Made by a program: the position numbers and the translations under genes | Shown here: piece by piece, positions 50,601 through 62,005 of the stretch | Layout: each line of letters begins with the position of its first letter | Numbering within the stretch: the stretch's first letter is position 1 | NCBI GenBank assembly: GCA_025890175.1 | Contig: JANPYM010000017.1 | Coordinates: forward strand, 542,659 to 606,658 | Source of the DNA: Ciborinia camelliae | Taxonomy: Eukaryota > Ascomycota > Leotiomycetes > Helotiales > Sclerotiniaceae | Direction: 5' to 3' | Length of the DNA: 64,000 nt | Notes under the pieces: generated by a model | Databases searched by the model: none | The model's input: the letters and a program-made list of their open reading frames with translations, nothing else | What the model was told of the DNA's origin: nothing

Positions 50601-50906
50601 AGTGGGAGAAATCTTTTGCAAGATGTTAGAGCATTCTACGGCCAGGATATCCACATATCTGAGTCCCTCTTCGCTGAAAAGTCGATTTTGATTCGCCCCA
50701 ACTTCGTTGCTTAAGAGACTCAGCACTTCATTGAGCGTGCCAATGGTAGAGTTGAAAAGACTAATACATTCTTCAACAAAAACTGGTACGATGGACTCAA
50801 TTTCCAGGGTGAGCCGATATCTATGAAAAACGCGAGAAAGCTGCCCAGCATAGGCCGAGATACTTTCAAGGCTCTCAACTACATCCGTCGCTGTGACCTT
50901 TTCCAT
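47700..50906 (-). CDS. Large proline-rich, SR-like hypothetical protein
   Basis: Not recognised. Five exons (50906..50344, 50296..49918, 49835..49564, 49511..48811, 48754..47700) sum to 989 aa with consistent phases. Residues 1-110 form a helical domain (VVESLESISAYAGQLSRVF...) with a basic KKERKKKRKDAKK stretch at about 110-125. Exon 2 has an acidic SESDSDSD patch and proline runs. Exons 3-4 hold a helical middle (SRSKESLAVEMKR-like) and further PPPPP runs. Exon 5 has two blocks of about 15 prolines, then SDLDSSSSSGSD, an Arg-rich RRRRARRRRR stretch, and an acidic SDDSDEEED tail. This resembles splicing or cytoskeleton linkers in composition only. The 5' end is uncertain: an ATG at 51267 with a GTGAGT donor could be an upstream exon, but I found no phase-consistent join. 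Confidence 0.65.
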
Positions 50907-51629
50907 TCTGGCTGCACCTTTCGCGGTAGCTTGATTAAAGGTCTATGGAAAATGATAAGAAGTGAAAGCTCTGCATGGCAAAGAGCGAGTTCAAAAGGGA
51001 ATAGGAAATACCAGGCAATCAGGGCAGATCTATGCTGCTTTATTTCCCCCACTCCAAATCTATCAGAGTGAGGCTGACTGGTTGCATATGCCTCATTGGA
51101 ACGAATGGGAACCAATGCAATATCAAGCCACAATCCGACTTAATTATGGTCATGCAGAAACATGCACTTTTTAATTCGTTGGTAAAGTGTTTGGAGTTGC
51201 ACATTCGTCAATTTAAAACTCACCGACTGGACTCTGCGTAGTCGGCAATGACCATGTAGAAAGCCATCTGCAGGTCAAGAGAATAATCATCTTGTCCGTA
51301 ACATATTTCGGAGCATCTCATGAAAGAAAATGTGAGCTCAATATATCAATATCGCCCTGTCTGGCGGTAGACCCGTTTCTGACCCGAGCATTTGGGGTCG
51401 AAAGGGTAAATTATGGCAGAAATCCAGGATATCCCCTCTCACTACCTACCTAGGTAGGCAATGATCGTAGAAATATGTCGGCACCCGCAGACCGGTCAGC
51501 TTACCAAAATTTTCCCTCACAAGCAGGGCGATTCGTGTTACATTTCACCACATGCCGATAAAACCGACCAATGCCGATATTGCCGATATTGCAAATATGG
51601 CGCCATGAATTAATGGACGGTCACGGAGT
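50907..51629. other. Spacer upstream of proline-rich gene, downstream of ORC4
   Basis: 723 bp. May contain upstream exon material of the proline-rich gene (MAFYMVIADYAESS from 51267, donor after 51224; a TAG acceptor lies before 50947). Also CTACCTACCTAGGTAGG near 51453. No complete gene. Confidence 0.45.
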
Positions 51630-54521
51630 TTATATTTCTCTACACCATTTCAGCATAACCCCGCTTAGGCCCACCACACTACCGGGGATTTCCTCCAATG
51701 CGATATCAACTTTCCACATGCGACCTGCAATTCCACCTACTTGTGCCGCACCAATAGCTGCAGATATGAGTAAATCATACTCTACCAATCGTTCCCATGC
51801 CCCCAAAGCGATATCCCTTCCCCATACCTTGGCACTTCCTCCTAAAGCAGTAACTCCGGTGCTCGATGTTTGTATCTTATGTCTTGATGTCAACGAGCTA
51901 TATTCATCGTAAGCCATAGCGAAATTGCAAGTATCCGTGTCAAGGACAATGTCAAGTCGTGCGGCAGCTATCAGCATAGCGAGCTCCAACTCGGATAGAC
52001 CCTGAATGATGTGAAGTTTAGAATCCGGTGCTGACAGTGTCATATTGGCGAGGTTAAATGATTGACCACGCAAGGGAAAGTTCTGCGTTGAAAGAGTCGA
52101 TACGGGAAGGATGGAGGAGGTGAAGAATGCAGGCACCGATTTAGACCGGTAGAAATGTGATTGAATATGATGCTTAAAACTTTTGTCGTTGTATAGTTTC
52201 TGATGGTATTATTAGTTGCGTGTCAAGTGAGCAAGAAGATGGGATTCTACCTCAATCATTGTCTGCCAGTATGAGAGAAATTCGCTCTGTCCGGGTGCCG
52301 AGATATCAAACCCCTCGTTGTCGTAATCGTCGCTGTCAACCATAAGGCCCTCTTTACATACTTCCCAAAATGCTGAAAGACTTCTGGGTAATGATAAGTG
52401 CACATATCGGTGACTAAAGCGACTCTTGACTCTCTTTTCCAAACTCTCGACTACATCCACACGAGTGGTGAGACCAAGTACGGCAATGGGGGCTTTCCTT
52501 GCTTGTGCTATGTCAAAGAGATTATAAAGTAAAGTCTGTCGGGAGTGAGTCGTGAATAGGTCAAATTCATCCAGTATGAAGACAACAGACTTAGCAGCAT
52601 GGTCTGCATCGATTTCTGATATCTCTGATGGATGTGATAGCAGAGCCAGAAGGGAAGCTAGAGTATCAGCGTAATTGCTAACCTGTATGCAATGTTAATG
52701 CTTGTATGATGATATACCAAATAGTTCCTTACCTTGCCGTTTGAGTCGTCGTCAATCTCCATTTCCCTTCCCAGTTGTCTCCATATCTCGCGCAGCGCTA
52801 AGCGATCGTCCGTATGAACAAATCCATTTAGTCTAACAACATGGAAATTCTGTCTGTGGTCTTTTCCGAGATCTGAAATTACGGATTCGACCAGCTGTAT
52901 ATGAATTAGCTTATTTTCAAAAGTCTTGGACAATCGACCTTACAGTAGTCTTTCCAGAACCTCTTGCTCCGATTATCAACATAGAGTTACCCTCACCAGC
53001 CAAAACTGTCTGCTCGACGAGCTGATGCACCTTATGCATCTCGTCTTCGTGACCGTGGATCCTTAAACGTTTCTGGCCTGTAAGCCGATCCAGTAGTACT
53101 CTTTGCATTGTTTTTAGATGAGTTTCAAATCCCTCAATGCTGGGGACTTCATTTGATATCGGACCCGAATCTGTTTCTCCATCGAGCAGATCATGATCTA
53201 CATTGAAAGCGCACCCTTTACAAAGCCATTCGCCCCGAGGTTTCTTGGGTATATTGCCACAGGTTTGATGAACAGCATGATCACAATTCTCACATAGGAT
53301 AATCTCGTTCGGTTTCTTCGAATCCAGTCCTTTGCAAACTGCACATGCTATTCCGTCATCCGAGTCATTGACAACATCATCCTGAGCAGCCCTTGCTGCC
53401 TCCGCCGCCACCCTGGTTCTCTGACATTTTTTGCAGTACCAATCTCCATCGGGAATTTTTGGTACACTATAACATTTTTGATGGACAGCAAGGGGACAAC
53501 CATCGCAAAACAAAATTAGATTCGGAGGCTTCGAGTCAGGCTTTGTACAAATCTCACAAACAGGATCGTCGTCCTCATCATTACCATCAACTGTCGGTGA
53601 TGTGGATGGAATGATTTTTCCAGGCAATTTTTTGCGAGGTACTTCGGACTACTTCACATTAGGACATATTCTTTGTGTATATCAATTATCCAAGACAGTC
53701 CCACTTTGAGCAGTTTTGTCTTAAATCCTTTTACGTACCGGAATATCCTTAAATCCCTCTAAACCATCCCTTCCAGGTTCATCAAACGCAACACTCTTCC
53801 TTATTGTTGAGTTCCTAGCCTTGCTAGGTGTCAAGATACCTTTTGGTACCAAGCTTGTAGAATTTGCCAGATCATCTATTATACGTTTTGGTCGGCCGCG
53901 TTTCGGTGTACTGGACCCAGGTGCCTCGGTGGTCTTTGCCCGAGCCACTGAAGTTCTGCCCTTTGAATCGGAGAATCTCGTCGATCGACCACTCGTTGGT
54001 TTTGTAGGTGTCTCAGAAGGCTCAACATCCTCATCACTAGCTTCTATTTCCTTATTCTGTTTGTTCTTCGCAACTTCATTCTGGACCGCCTGCCGTGATA
54101 ATGCTTTTGCCTTCTGGACGCCATCTTGATTTTTCGGCGGTCGCCCACGGCCACGTTTTTGGGAAGGGACCACTTCCTTTGCAATAGACTTTGCGGTCTT
54201 TATAATTCTTGCTACCGGTTTGGCGTTTGGTTTCCCCCGTGCCTTTGTATTCTCTTCTTCTTCATCATCCGTAACCTTAATGTCGTAGATATCCTCGCCC
54301 AATTCGTCTGCACTATCTTCGGTGTCTTTTGTGGCACTCAGTCCGAGGAGTTTCTTGAATCTATTCGAGATACCGCCAAGTGTAGAGGTAGGCGCATCTA
54401 CTTTTCGACGTTTCGCTGCAGATGATTGCGTTCTTGCGGGTAACGGGGATAATTCGTCCGCTTCGTCTGAGATACGAGATCTAAGACGTTTTCGTGTACT
54501 TGATGGTTCTGTGGGTGGCAT
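51630..54521 (-). CDS. ORC4: Origin recognition complex subunit 4 with AT-hooks and two PHD fingers
   Basis: Five exons (54521..53739, 53648..52944, 52894..52733, 52682..52251, 52199..51630) give 883 aa. ORC4 is an AAA+ subunit of the complex that marks replication origins and loads MCM. Seen in order: acidic/basic disordered N-terminus with AT-hooks at about 122-130 (KRGRGRPPK) and 207-213 (KRGRPKR); PHD finger 1 (about 290-337, CEICTKPD...CDGC...HQKC...WYCKKC); PHD finger 2 (about 361-410, CAVCKGLD...CENC...HQTC...WLCKGC); Walker A IIGARGSGKTT (about 486-496); Walker B VVFILDEFD (about 582-590); TTHSRQTLLYNLFDIAQ; and a C-terminal winged-helix region. AT-hooks match the known fission-yeast Orc4 strategy for binding AT-rich origins. 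An ACGCGT box lies 129 bp before the start. Confidence 0.93.
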
Positions 54522-54649
54522 AATGAAGCAAAGTTAAATCTAAACTTTTCTTCATGTGTCCTTTGGAATATTCATATCAAAAGAATGAGTTGGTTACGAG
54601 CCAAAATGGAGCTCCTGAGTATGGTCGATTAGTAGACGTTGCTCGGGAG

Positions 54650-54655
54650 ACGCGT
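54650..54655. promoter_or_regulatory. Candidate MluI cell-cycle box (ACGCGT)
   Basis: ACGCGT 129 bp before the ORC4 start. In yeasts MBF binds this hexamer at S-phase genes. Weak evidence: the hexamer also occurs in a non-promoter spacer (about 11442). Confidence 0.3.
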
Positions 54656-56135
54656 CATAAATTAAAATAGCGCTAGCGGCCGCCGCACTGTCGCGTTTTC
54701 TTATGGCGTAATAATCAATCGTAAGCGAGGCACTACTGGCATTCTTTTAGTATATTTTGTATAAAACAAATATTGACTTTTGTTAGATTTTGTAGTAATA
54801 ATCTAGTCATCTACATTTACTGATTACAGAAGTTAACTTAATACATAAACCATTACTTTCGAACTCATTCATTCCTCCAGCTGTCTATGAAGGTCTAAAA
54901 CAGCAATCGGTCACAAGTACACAGTGGCACAATGCTGAAAGTAGGAGGACAAATGTATTCCATAAGGTTCAAAAGGGAATCAAAGCTTTTGGGCTAGTTA
55001 ACCTTACCTTAAAGCAATCGGATGAGAAAGATTGCAATGGAAGTGATCAGATCAACGGTCAACATTTTATATTGGCTATATCTCAATTTCTCATTGCTCG
55101 TTGCTATTTACCTAGTTCATAGTGCAAAGGAAAGTTCGGATTGCTTCTTTGAGTCTTCAATCAATCGAAACTTTCTCCCATATTGATGATCAAAGTCAGA
55201 TATTTCATTTATAGACCTTCTTTGAGCTTTGTAAATTGAAGTTATTGAAGCCAAGAACAAAATCTCATCTTCTAGGTTTTTACATATACATTATAATTAC
55301 CCTATCTTTCTACAATTACTACACTCTACTTTCCTCAATGTGCGATATCACAAACCCTTACCTTTTTCGATCATACATTCTGGTCTGCCAAAGGAATCAG
55401 AAGTTTAACGCCAATATCGCTCTCCTTGTATTTAATGTTATATGCCGCGCCGACTGCGAAGGAAGAAACCCATGTCATCTCATCACTCACCAAACTGAAT
55501 TGACCCTGAATACTTATTGCAGGGGCATTTCAATCTAGAGCTCTTCGTAGCCTCCCGGAATTACAGCCGGGCATTGATCCAGACCCTGTGCTGCGGCTCT
55601 AACAAAATGGTGATCATGAAGTCTGGATGATTTAGGAATTGGTAGTCTCCATCTGGTATTTTACATTCATGTATTTAATCGTCTTACTGATGATATTTTG
55701 TGTCAAGTCGCCCGAAATACCTAATACTCATTATCTCCAATATCAGTGCTTCCCTTCGCGAAAGCTAGGCGTTGATGTTGACGAAAGATCGATGTGGGGA
55801 TGAGCAGTAATCTACCAAGTACAAATCTAAACTAGCTTTACTAATTCTATGTTTCACTTACATAGCCGGCCTTTTAATACCACTAGCTCCAGTATAAATG
55901 TGATGGTTTTATTGGTGAGCTGGCCTTGCATGCATTAGCCTTATTGGGATAAGGGTATCACCCCATCCCTCCCTTTCTTTCTTCTTCGCTCCTTCCATTC
56001 TTTCATCGCTCTTCCATCATCAGATTGCACCGAATAAGATTCGATTATTTCATCCACCCACCTCCCTAAAACATATATAGATTGAACTAGATTAGATTAG
56101 ATAAAGAAAGCCCCAACAAGGGTGCGCAGTGGCAA

Positions 56136-56203
56136 CTACCTCTACGGCTTCAAGTACGGCAAATAGGGTGAATGCCCTAGACCCACGGAGCCGTAGAGGG
56201 TAG
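56136..56203. repeat. Strong hairpin, 14-bp stem
   Basis: Left arm CTACCTCTACGGCT (56136-56149) pairs with AGCCGTAGAGGGTAG (56189-56203), broken only by one bulged base. The 39-nt loop holds a second small stem TAGGG/CCCTA (56164-56168 with 56175-56179). It does not fit a tRNA. It may be a foldback remnant or structured RNA. Confidence 0.55.
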
Positions 56204-56454
56204 GCAGTCTGCTTGGCCAATTTAAGTCGTTTAATTCTTATTCGGGGCATTACAGTGATACCAATAAACAAGGTAAAGAAATCATGTATTATAATAAACT
56301 TCAACAAGTAAAGAATAGCTTTTTGTTCTTGATAATATATTCGTATAGATAGGTAGCTTTATCTACCCAGTCGTTGTATATTTATATTCGATGTTCCCAA
56401 TTTTAGAAATTAAAGCTTCGCACCTCCCTTCCCATCATCATCCCACGTCTCTTG

Positions 56455-57866
56455 TTAATCTCCCTCAATCCGCCTCAACAACAATCCACTAAACGCCTCC
56501 CTCCCAGTATCCAGTGGCTCCCCTTTTAAGATCTCATTACCCTTCCCTTCATCTTCCAAACGCCACCCACCATCACCAAAAGTATCAACTAGACATGCCA
56601 CCAATATCCCAATCATCATCGGCGCCACCTTCACCGCAGGACACTGAAAACTACCTTTTCCAAACGGCATCCACGCTTCCTTATATGTTACTTTCTCTCC
56701 CCTTTCCAGCATACCCCATCTATCAGGTCTGAATTCATTTCCATGGACACCCCATATCTCTTCAGCCCTTTGCAAATACTCCACGTCAACAGCGACCATT
56801 TTTTCAATTTCACAGTTGTGACGATATATCCTCTTGGTCGGTGGATACAGACGCAGAGATTCAAACACGATATCCTGGACCGAACAGCTTCCCTTTCGAT
56901 CTCGAAATTGCGTGGAAGTCAAGTTCGCCCTGTATTCGTCCAGAATATCTTTCCATTCTGCAGTCACATTGGATGGGTGACGGAATGATACTTCGAGGAA
57001 GCAACGAAGAACGACTCGCCAGAGTGTTTCGTATGCCGGAAGGAGGATGTTTAGTGGATTGTCATTCACATGGTCTGCGGGATTGGGAAATAGTGAATCA
57101 AGCGCGCAATGCAAGGAGTGCTGCATGGAAACTTGAGACTGGTTCGAGGAACAGGAACATTTGGATGATACCCACTGCAAGATCTGGGAGTCAGTATTGC
57201 CAATCAAGGGAAGATAGAGGAAAATAAGGAAAATGGGGAGTCAAAGCTCTATTAAGAAGCCAAAAGGGTGCAAATGAGGAAACATAAAAGTGGTTTGAGA
57301 TCAGGGAACAGAGTTTGACCTTAAGAACAAGGATTTAGTGAACCGATTAATCTTACGAGCGAGTTTACGAGTTGTGTTATGTGCGGGATGGAGGATTTTG
57401 AGGACAGATTGAGAGGTGTGGAAGGGAAGAATTTCAGGAGGACGAAGCGGAAGCAGATGTCTTGAATGAGTGGGCTTAGGGGGATTGTTTCGTTTTTGGG
57501 GATAGATGATGTTTGTTGAGCGAGAAGAAGCGTTTCTCCCGCCAGGTCGGAAAGAGATTCATCGGAGGTCTTCAGAAGGGATTTCGTTTCCGCGAGAAAA
57601 GTTTTATAGAAGATTTGATTGGTGGTTGTGAAGGCGTTAGAAATGGAGAAAACCCGTACAAGTCGCTGGTTGGTCAGGGCGCGGGAGAGCAGTGTGGAGG
57701 ATTTAAGAAGTGCAGTCGCTTTGGCGAGGTCTCGTATGAAAATAGGAGGGTTTTCTTTGCAGTTGCATTTCTGGGGGATCAAATTGTATGTTGAGATGCA
57801 GGTAAAGCAGTACGTACAGATGCCCGCAATTATGGCTATCGCAAACAAAAATAATTGACCCATCAC
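56455..57866 (-). CDS. Compact cytochrome P450-like protein
   Basis: Two exons (57866..57357, 57174..56455) give 409 aa, well below the usual 480-530. The 182-nt intron is long for this window. N-terminal membrane anchor MMGQLFLFAIAIIAGICTYCF. Conserved P450 blocks: NPLNILLPAYETLWRVVLRC (I-helix area, without the usual AGxDT motif), ESLRLYPPTKRIYRH (ExxR), EFRPDRWG (PERF region) and PFGKGSFQCPA with the heme cysteine. The heme loop has Phe where Arg is usual and Ala where Gly is usual. ER-bound monooxygenase activity is possible but the deviations raise doubt. It may be a diverged family member or a model missing exon sequence. Substrate unknown; no biosynthetic neighbours seen. Confidence 0.7.
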
Positions 57867-59563
57867 TCATTCCAGAAAGAAAGTGACTCTGATTTCAATG
57901 TGAAAGTATCTGCAGCATACATTCATTACTTATGCTTGGATAAATGGCAGTGTTCGTTTACGATATTCCCTTTTTTTCAAGTTTTTATAGTTCATGGCTA
58001 TAAATTGTTCGGGCTCCTGCATGATCGACCAAAACATGTCACGAATAGAGTTGTTTGTTTTCTTTCGATAATCAAAGTGATTGTAGGCGGAAAGACAAGG
58101 CTCCTCGCATCAAAAGAAAAGGGTGCAAACAGATGAAGATGAAGGCAACTTGCATCACCATCAGGGGCGGGAACAATCTGTATTGTAGTCCAATAAAAAG
58201 AGATTCTTGAAACTGTTTGATATACTGGAAGTATTTGAATCTACTCGAAGGGTATCCCGGCATCTACCCAAATCCAGTGTTGGGCACCTCATACCCGTTT
58301 CGATCTCACTGGAGCAACATTCAATCCATCAAAACTTGACCAAATAATAATCGGGCGGGTATATCGGGCAAATACTGAAAAATACCAGATAATGATCTGG
58401 TATTTCGCAATTTGTATATTTATTAAAATCAGGATTTCCCATACTCCAGACTGCCGTCCAACAATGAGAGGTTTTTGATTCTATGAATTGATTTTATACA
58501 TTAAATTCGTTCCTCATATTGAATCTGTTTGATAATATATTGGATTCACTTGAAACGTTCAATTCTTTGGAATCAACAATACGTTCTCAAGAACTCACAG
58601 TATTTCGAGGATTTAAAGCTCTTATTAGACTGCAGTCTGGACTATTGCACACCCTTCAACTTCAAATGGCCACGAGTAATAATCCGAGAGAGGGCAAATA
58701 CCTGGGTACCTACTAGGTAGCCACTAGGTAGGTATAATCCACGGGAAGAGCTACAGATGCCCAACATTGCCCAAATCTCGATTCTGTCTCTAGTCGGCTG
58801 CCAAGCAAATAAACGAACTTCATGGGATACAGACTGACTGTGTAGGTATATGTTGCCGTTTTGGTGTTAGCATATGGGCAAGTAGATACATAATCATTGA
58901 GTAATTGGATTGAATCTGACTTCAACTTTTGTTTTGTTCAGGGCCGTTGCAGGATTACTGTAAGAAATGCCCCACCATATTGCTTGTATATCGTTTGATT
59001 TGCGTTATGCAGGATCTGACGGAATAGATCGTTGAAAGCCACAGAAATAAGAAGAACTATTGGGCATCTCAAACTGCTACCCTGTCAACCTCTTATCTCA
59101 TCTATCATTTATGACAGAATCTCCCAACTATTATTGACCAGAGAGAAAACCAAACCGAGAAGTTGAAGAAGAGAATTCTATGAAAATCATGTGACCAAAA
59201 GGTTTATGTAATCAATAAATGCGGGGATGCGGGGAAATCCAAATATTCTCGACACCTAACATCACCAATACATTAAATTGAGACTCTTGAGTATCGAAAG
59301 CAAGATGATTGGAATTGCATGCGATATTCTCTTATTTAATCTTTCTGGTTTTCGATGATCTTCACACGTGCAATGCGTTGCATATGGTACCGGTAGGTAT
59401 TTCTTCTCCAAAACTATCCTTTTCATCGATATTCGGTCTTCTCTTGATTGATGAAAGTAAATCATGAATCCTCACATCTTCTTCATTCCTACTCCTTCAT
59501 ACATCTTTCTTTTTGTTTCAAAATACAAGTCACCTCACCAACAATGTCTCGAAATACATTATT
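57867..59563. other. Intergenic region
   Basis: 1.7 kb between divergent genes (P450-like minus, zinc-cluster plus). TACCTGGGTACC and ACTAGGTAGCCACTAGGTAGG near 58705-58731. Open frames under 95 codons without domains. Nothing else seen. Confidence 0.55.
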
Positions 59564-60784
59564 ATGTTGCCACAAACGATTCTCGGTAATGATGTGTCTA
59601 CGAATCCTGATATCCGGTGTCAGAGATGCATTGACCGCGGAGTGAAATGCATCACAGGTGGCATCACGGGTGTACGGAGAAGACGGGGTAGAACTCAAAG
59701 AGCCTGTGGTGACTGCCCCAAAAGAAAATTAAAGTGCCTTGACGCTGCGAACCCTGCTGGCTGTGAGAGATGTTGTGGCCGAGGAATACCCTGCATCAAA
59801 ATTAGACCGAACAAAAAGTCTCAAAATAAAAGCTTGATTGGACAGAACCGTAATCCTCTTAAACCTCTCGAGACTCTCAGGGGGGTAAGAAGCTTCCACA
59901 GTGCCGATTTCCTTGCAAGCATAGATGAGCTTGTAAGGGAAATACAAAGGAATCAATCAAACGGTCAAGGAACGTACGTTTTTATCGAGGCAGTAATTGG
60001 CAATTTACAGGAATTACTATCAACATAGTTGATTCGCCAGAGCTTGGGAGTTTCTTGGTTGGTAGCTTCAGAACATTAATGACTTGGTTTCAGTCGAACC
60101 TCGATCATCAAGTGTGGATTGTTGCACAAAATGATCCGCAGACAAATCAAGCACTGTAAACACCCATCATACACTCAAAGTTGCTTCGACTGATATACCC
60201 TCAGTAGAGATTTGGCAATTTTCATCCGATCCCTTGGCCACCCAGATATGTCGAAGCAGCTTGGCTGAACACTCTGATTCCCGAAATTGGAAACCCCACC
60301 ATTGAAAATGAAATACAAGGCTCTACAGGCGATGATATTAATATCTGCGATCAAACACGTACAAGCACCTCTCTACCGACACATTCGCGCCCCAGTTTGG
60401 AGACATGAACACCCGCAGCCGAATGAACCACTCGATGGCACTCAACCTTGATTATGAAGGAATAGGACCCGGAGATGGCAATATGCTTTTAGACTGTTTC
60501 TCAATGCCTGGACGTTTTATCAATTCAGTTTTATATCAAAATGGCACTGCCACATGTATCAACGCTGTGTGAGACTTTGGGATTGGAGAAATGGGACTCG
60601 GAATGCAAATATGCCTTCAGCTCCTCTCTCAATCCCTATAAGCGCGACCAATCCAGTTGGATATCAGGTTACCTCTGGCACAAATGTGTCTACTGAAACC
60701 AATGTCCTTGATGATTATAGCGTTGCCGTTGAAAACTATGAGAAAGGCGTAACTTCAACATGGGAGCAATTTTTAGCAGACTGA
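59564..60784 (+). pseudogene. Zn2Cys6 transcription factor locus, probably broken
   Basis: The first frame, 59564..60028 (154 aa), holds a half cluster CQRCIDRGVKC (C-x2-C-x6-C) and then a full Zn2Cys6, C-G-D-C-x6-C-x8-C-x2-C-x6-C. It ends after VIGNLQELLST. Protein-like sequence continues in other frames: frame 1 from about 60010 (SPELGSFLVGSFRTLMTWF...), with a TAA and a TAG at positions that could have been CAA and CAG, and on to PRYVEAAWLNTLIPEIGNPTI; frame 0 from about 60393 (FGDMNTRSRMNHSMALNLDY); and frame 2 from 60554 (MYQRCVRLWDW...) ending EQFLAD at 60784. I found no phase-consistent set of introns joining these. Either it is decaying, or the short 154-aa protein is the functional product. 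Confidence 0.5.
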
Positions 60785-62005
60785 TAAGCAAGTGAATGAT
60801 ACAGTAAGAAGTATATCATGGACTTGGTTGATCCGTGTGTGAATTCATACTTACTGCAAATAGTCCTTTACCTTGATTCTTTAGAAACTAAAAACAATGA
60901 TAACATCAGATATTCAATATTCACAGGGAAAATCGAATGACTTGATATTTTGACTGAGACAGAGAGGCTTAAGTTCTGGTAGCGAACAAATGGACAAGAA
61001 GATCCAAGGCGATCGAGATGGATTTAATGTTGGTAATGGGGGTGTATCCTTCGTCGGCTCGGTTTGCTGCCCTCAAGGGGATTTCAAGCCCGAGTTTATG
61101 TATAGAACTGTACATGCATGATGGCATTGACCCTTCCTCCTACTCAGTTGTTGAAGTTTTCCGCAACTCAATGAACGGAATAAATTATGAACATAGTCTT
61201 TTTGAACGTAAAAAGTACACTCCAAAGTAAGGGGATGATTGAAGCACGACAAACAATTCGATAAAAATACTCTTAACAGAGATTACGTGTAAGCGAGTGG
61301 CTAACAACTCTATTGCCACCACGGAATCAGTCTCATTTGGAATGCTCCATAGCCTCCAGCTCCTTCCGTCCATGTTGGACACAAAAAGCGAAAGGTAAAG
61401 CACACCCGTGTCTAGGGTAGCGGTTAGGGGGTGACACGCATGAAGCTCTAAAAACCCTCTTTTCGCCGGAGGATTTACTCCCGTCCCTCATGAGAAGTGG
61501 CAAGGCTTTTTGTTTTTGGATTGTTTTGGAAGGGTATTTGGAAGAGAATCGAGGACCTATGTTTCAGGGATTATTGAGATTTTGAGAAGGAAGAAAGGAA
61601 TGGAAGATTGAGAGATAATGACGGGGTGGCGGCGTGGGTGGAGTATATTTTGAGACATGGAATGAGAAGGAGGAATGTAACATGGTGAGTGGGTAGACGA
61701 GAGTATTCACTTGAATATGGGTGGCCCCAGAACCTCAAATTCTAATCAAAATTGAATAGAATGTAGTGGGAAATGGATAATCGTCCGAAGTTCTATTATC
61801 TATTGACATTGACAATCTTATTTACTTCCATTTCCTCCACAGCCTGATTGCATCGAGACTTAAGTTTAAAAATATATCTAGTCCGACCCGACCTTCAACC
61901 TACCAGATCAATTATAGATCTTTGACAAACTCGTCGCAAATACACTCTGTGGGAAGTCAAAACGATCATCCCCGAGAAATCGAGGCAGTCGAACGTGCCA
62001 TCACC
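60785..62005. other. Intergenic region
   Basis: 1.2 kb. 3' flank of the zinc-cluster locus and promoter of the secreted hypothetical gene. Purine-rich stretches near 61550-61700. Open frames about 70 codons, unsupported. Confidence 0.55.

Larger units (their letters stand above)
54522..56454. other. Intergenic region upstream of ORC4
   Basis: 1.9 kb. The first 200 bp are the ORC4 promoter, with ACGCGT at 54650-54655 and a CG-rich patch near 54670-54700. A hairpin lies at 56136-56203. A 100-codon frame at 55236..55538 starts with TTG and has no features; rejected. Otherwise AT-rich, nothing seen. Confidence 0.55.

Noticed and set aside
55236..55538. 100-codon plus-strand frame
   Set aside because: Begins with TTG, Tyr/Ile-rich from AT-rich DNA, no features.
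56092..56307. 71-codon minus frame over the hairpin
   Set aside because: Coding is not supported; sequence is better explained by the inverted repeat.
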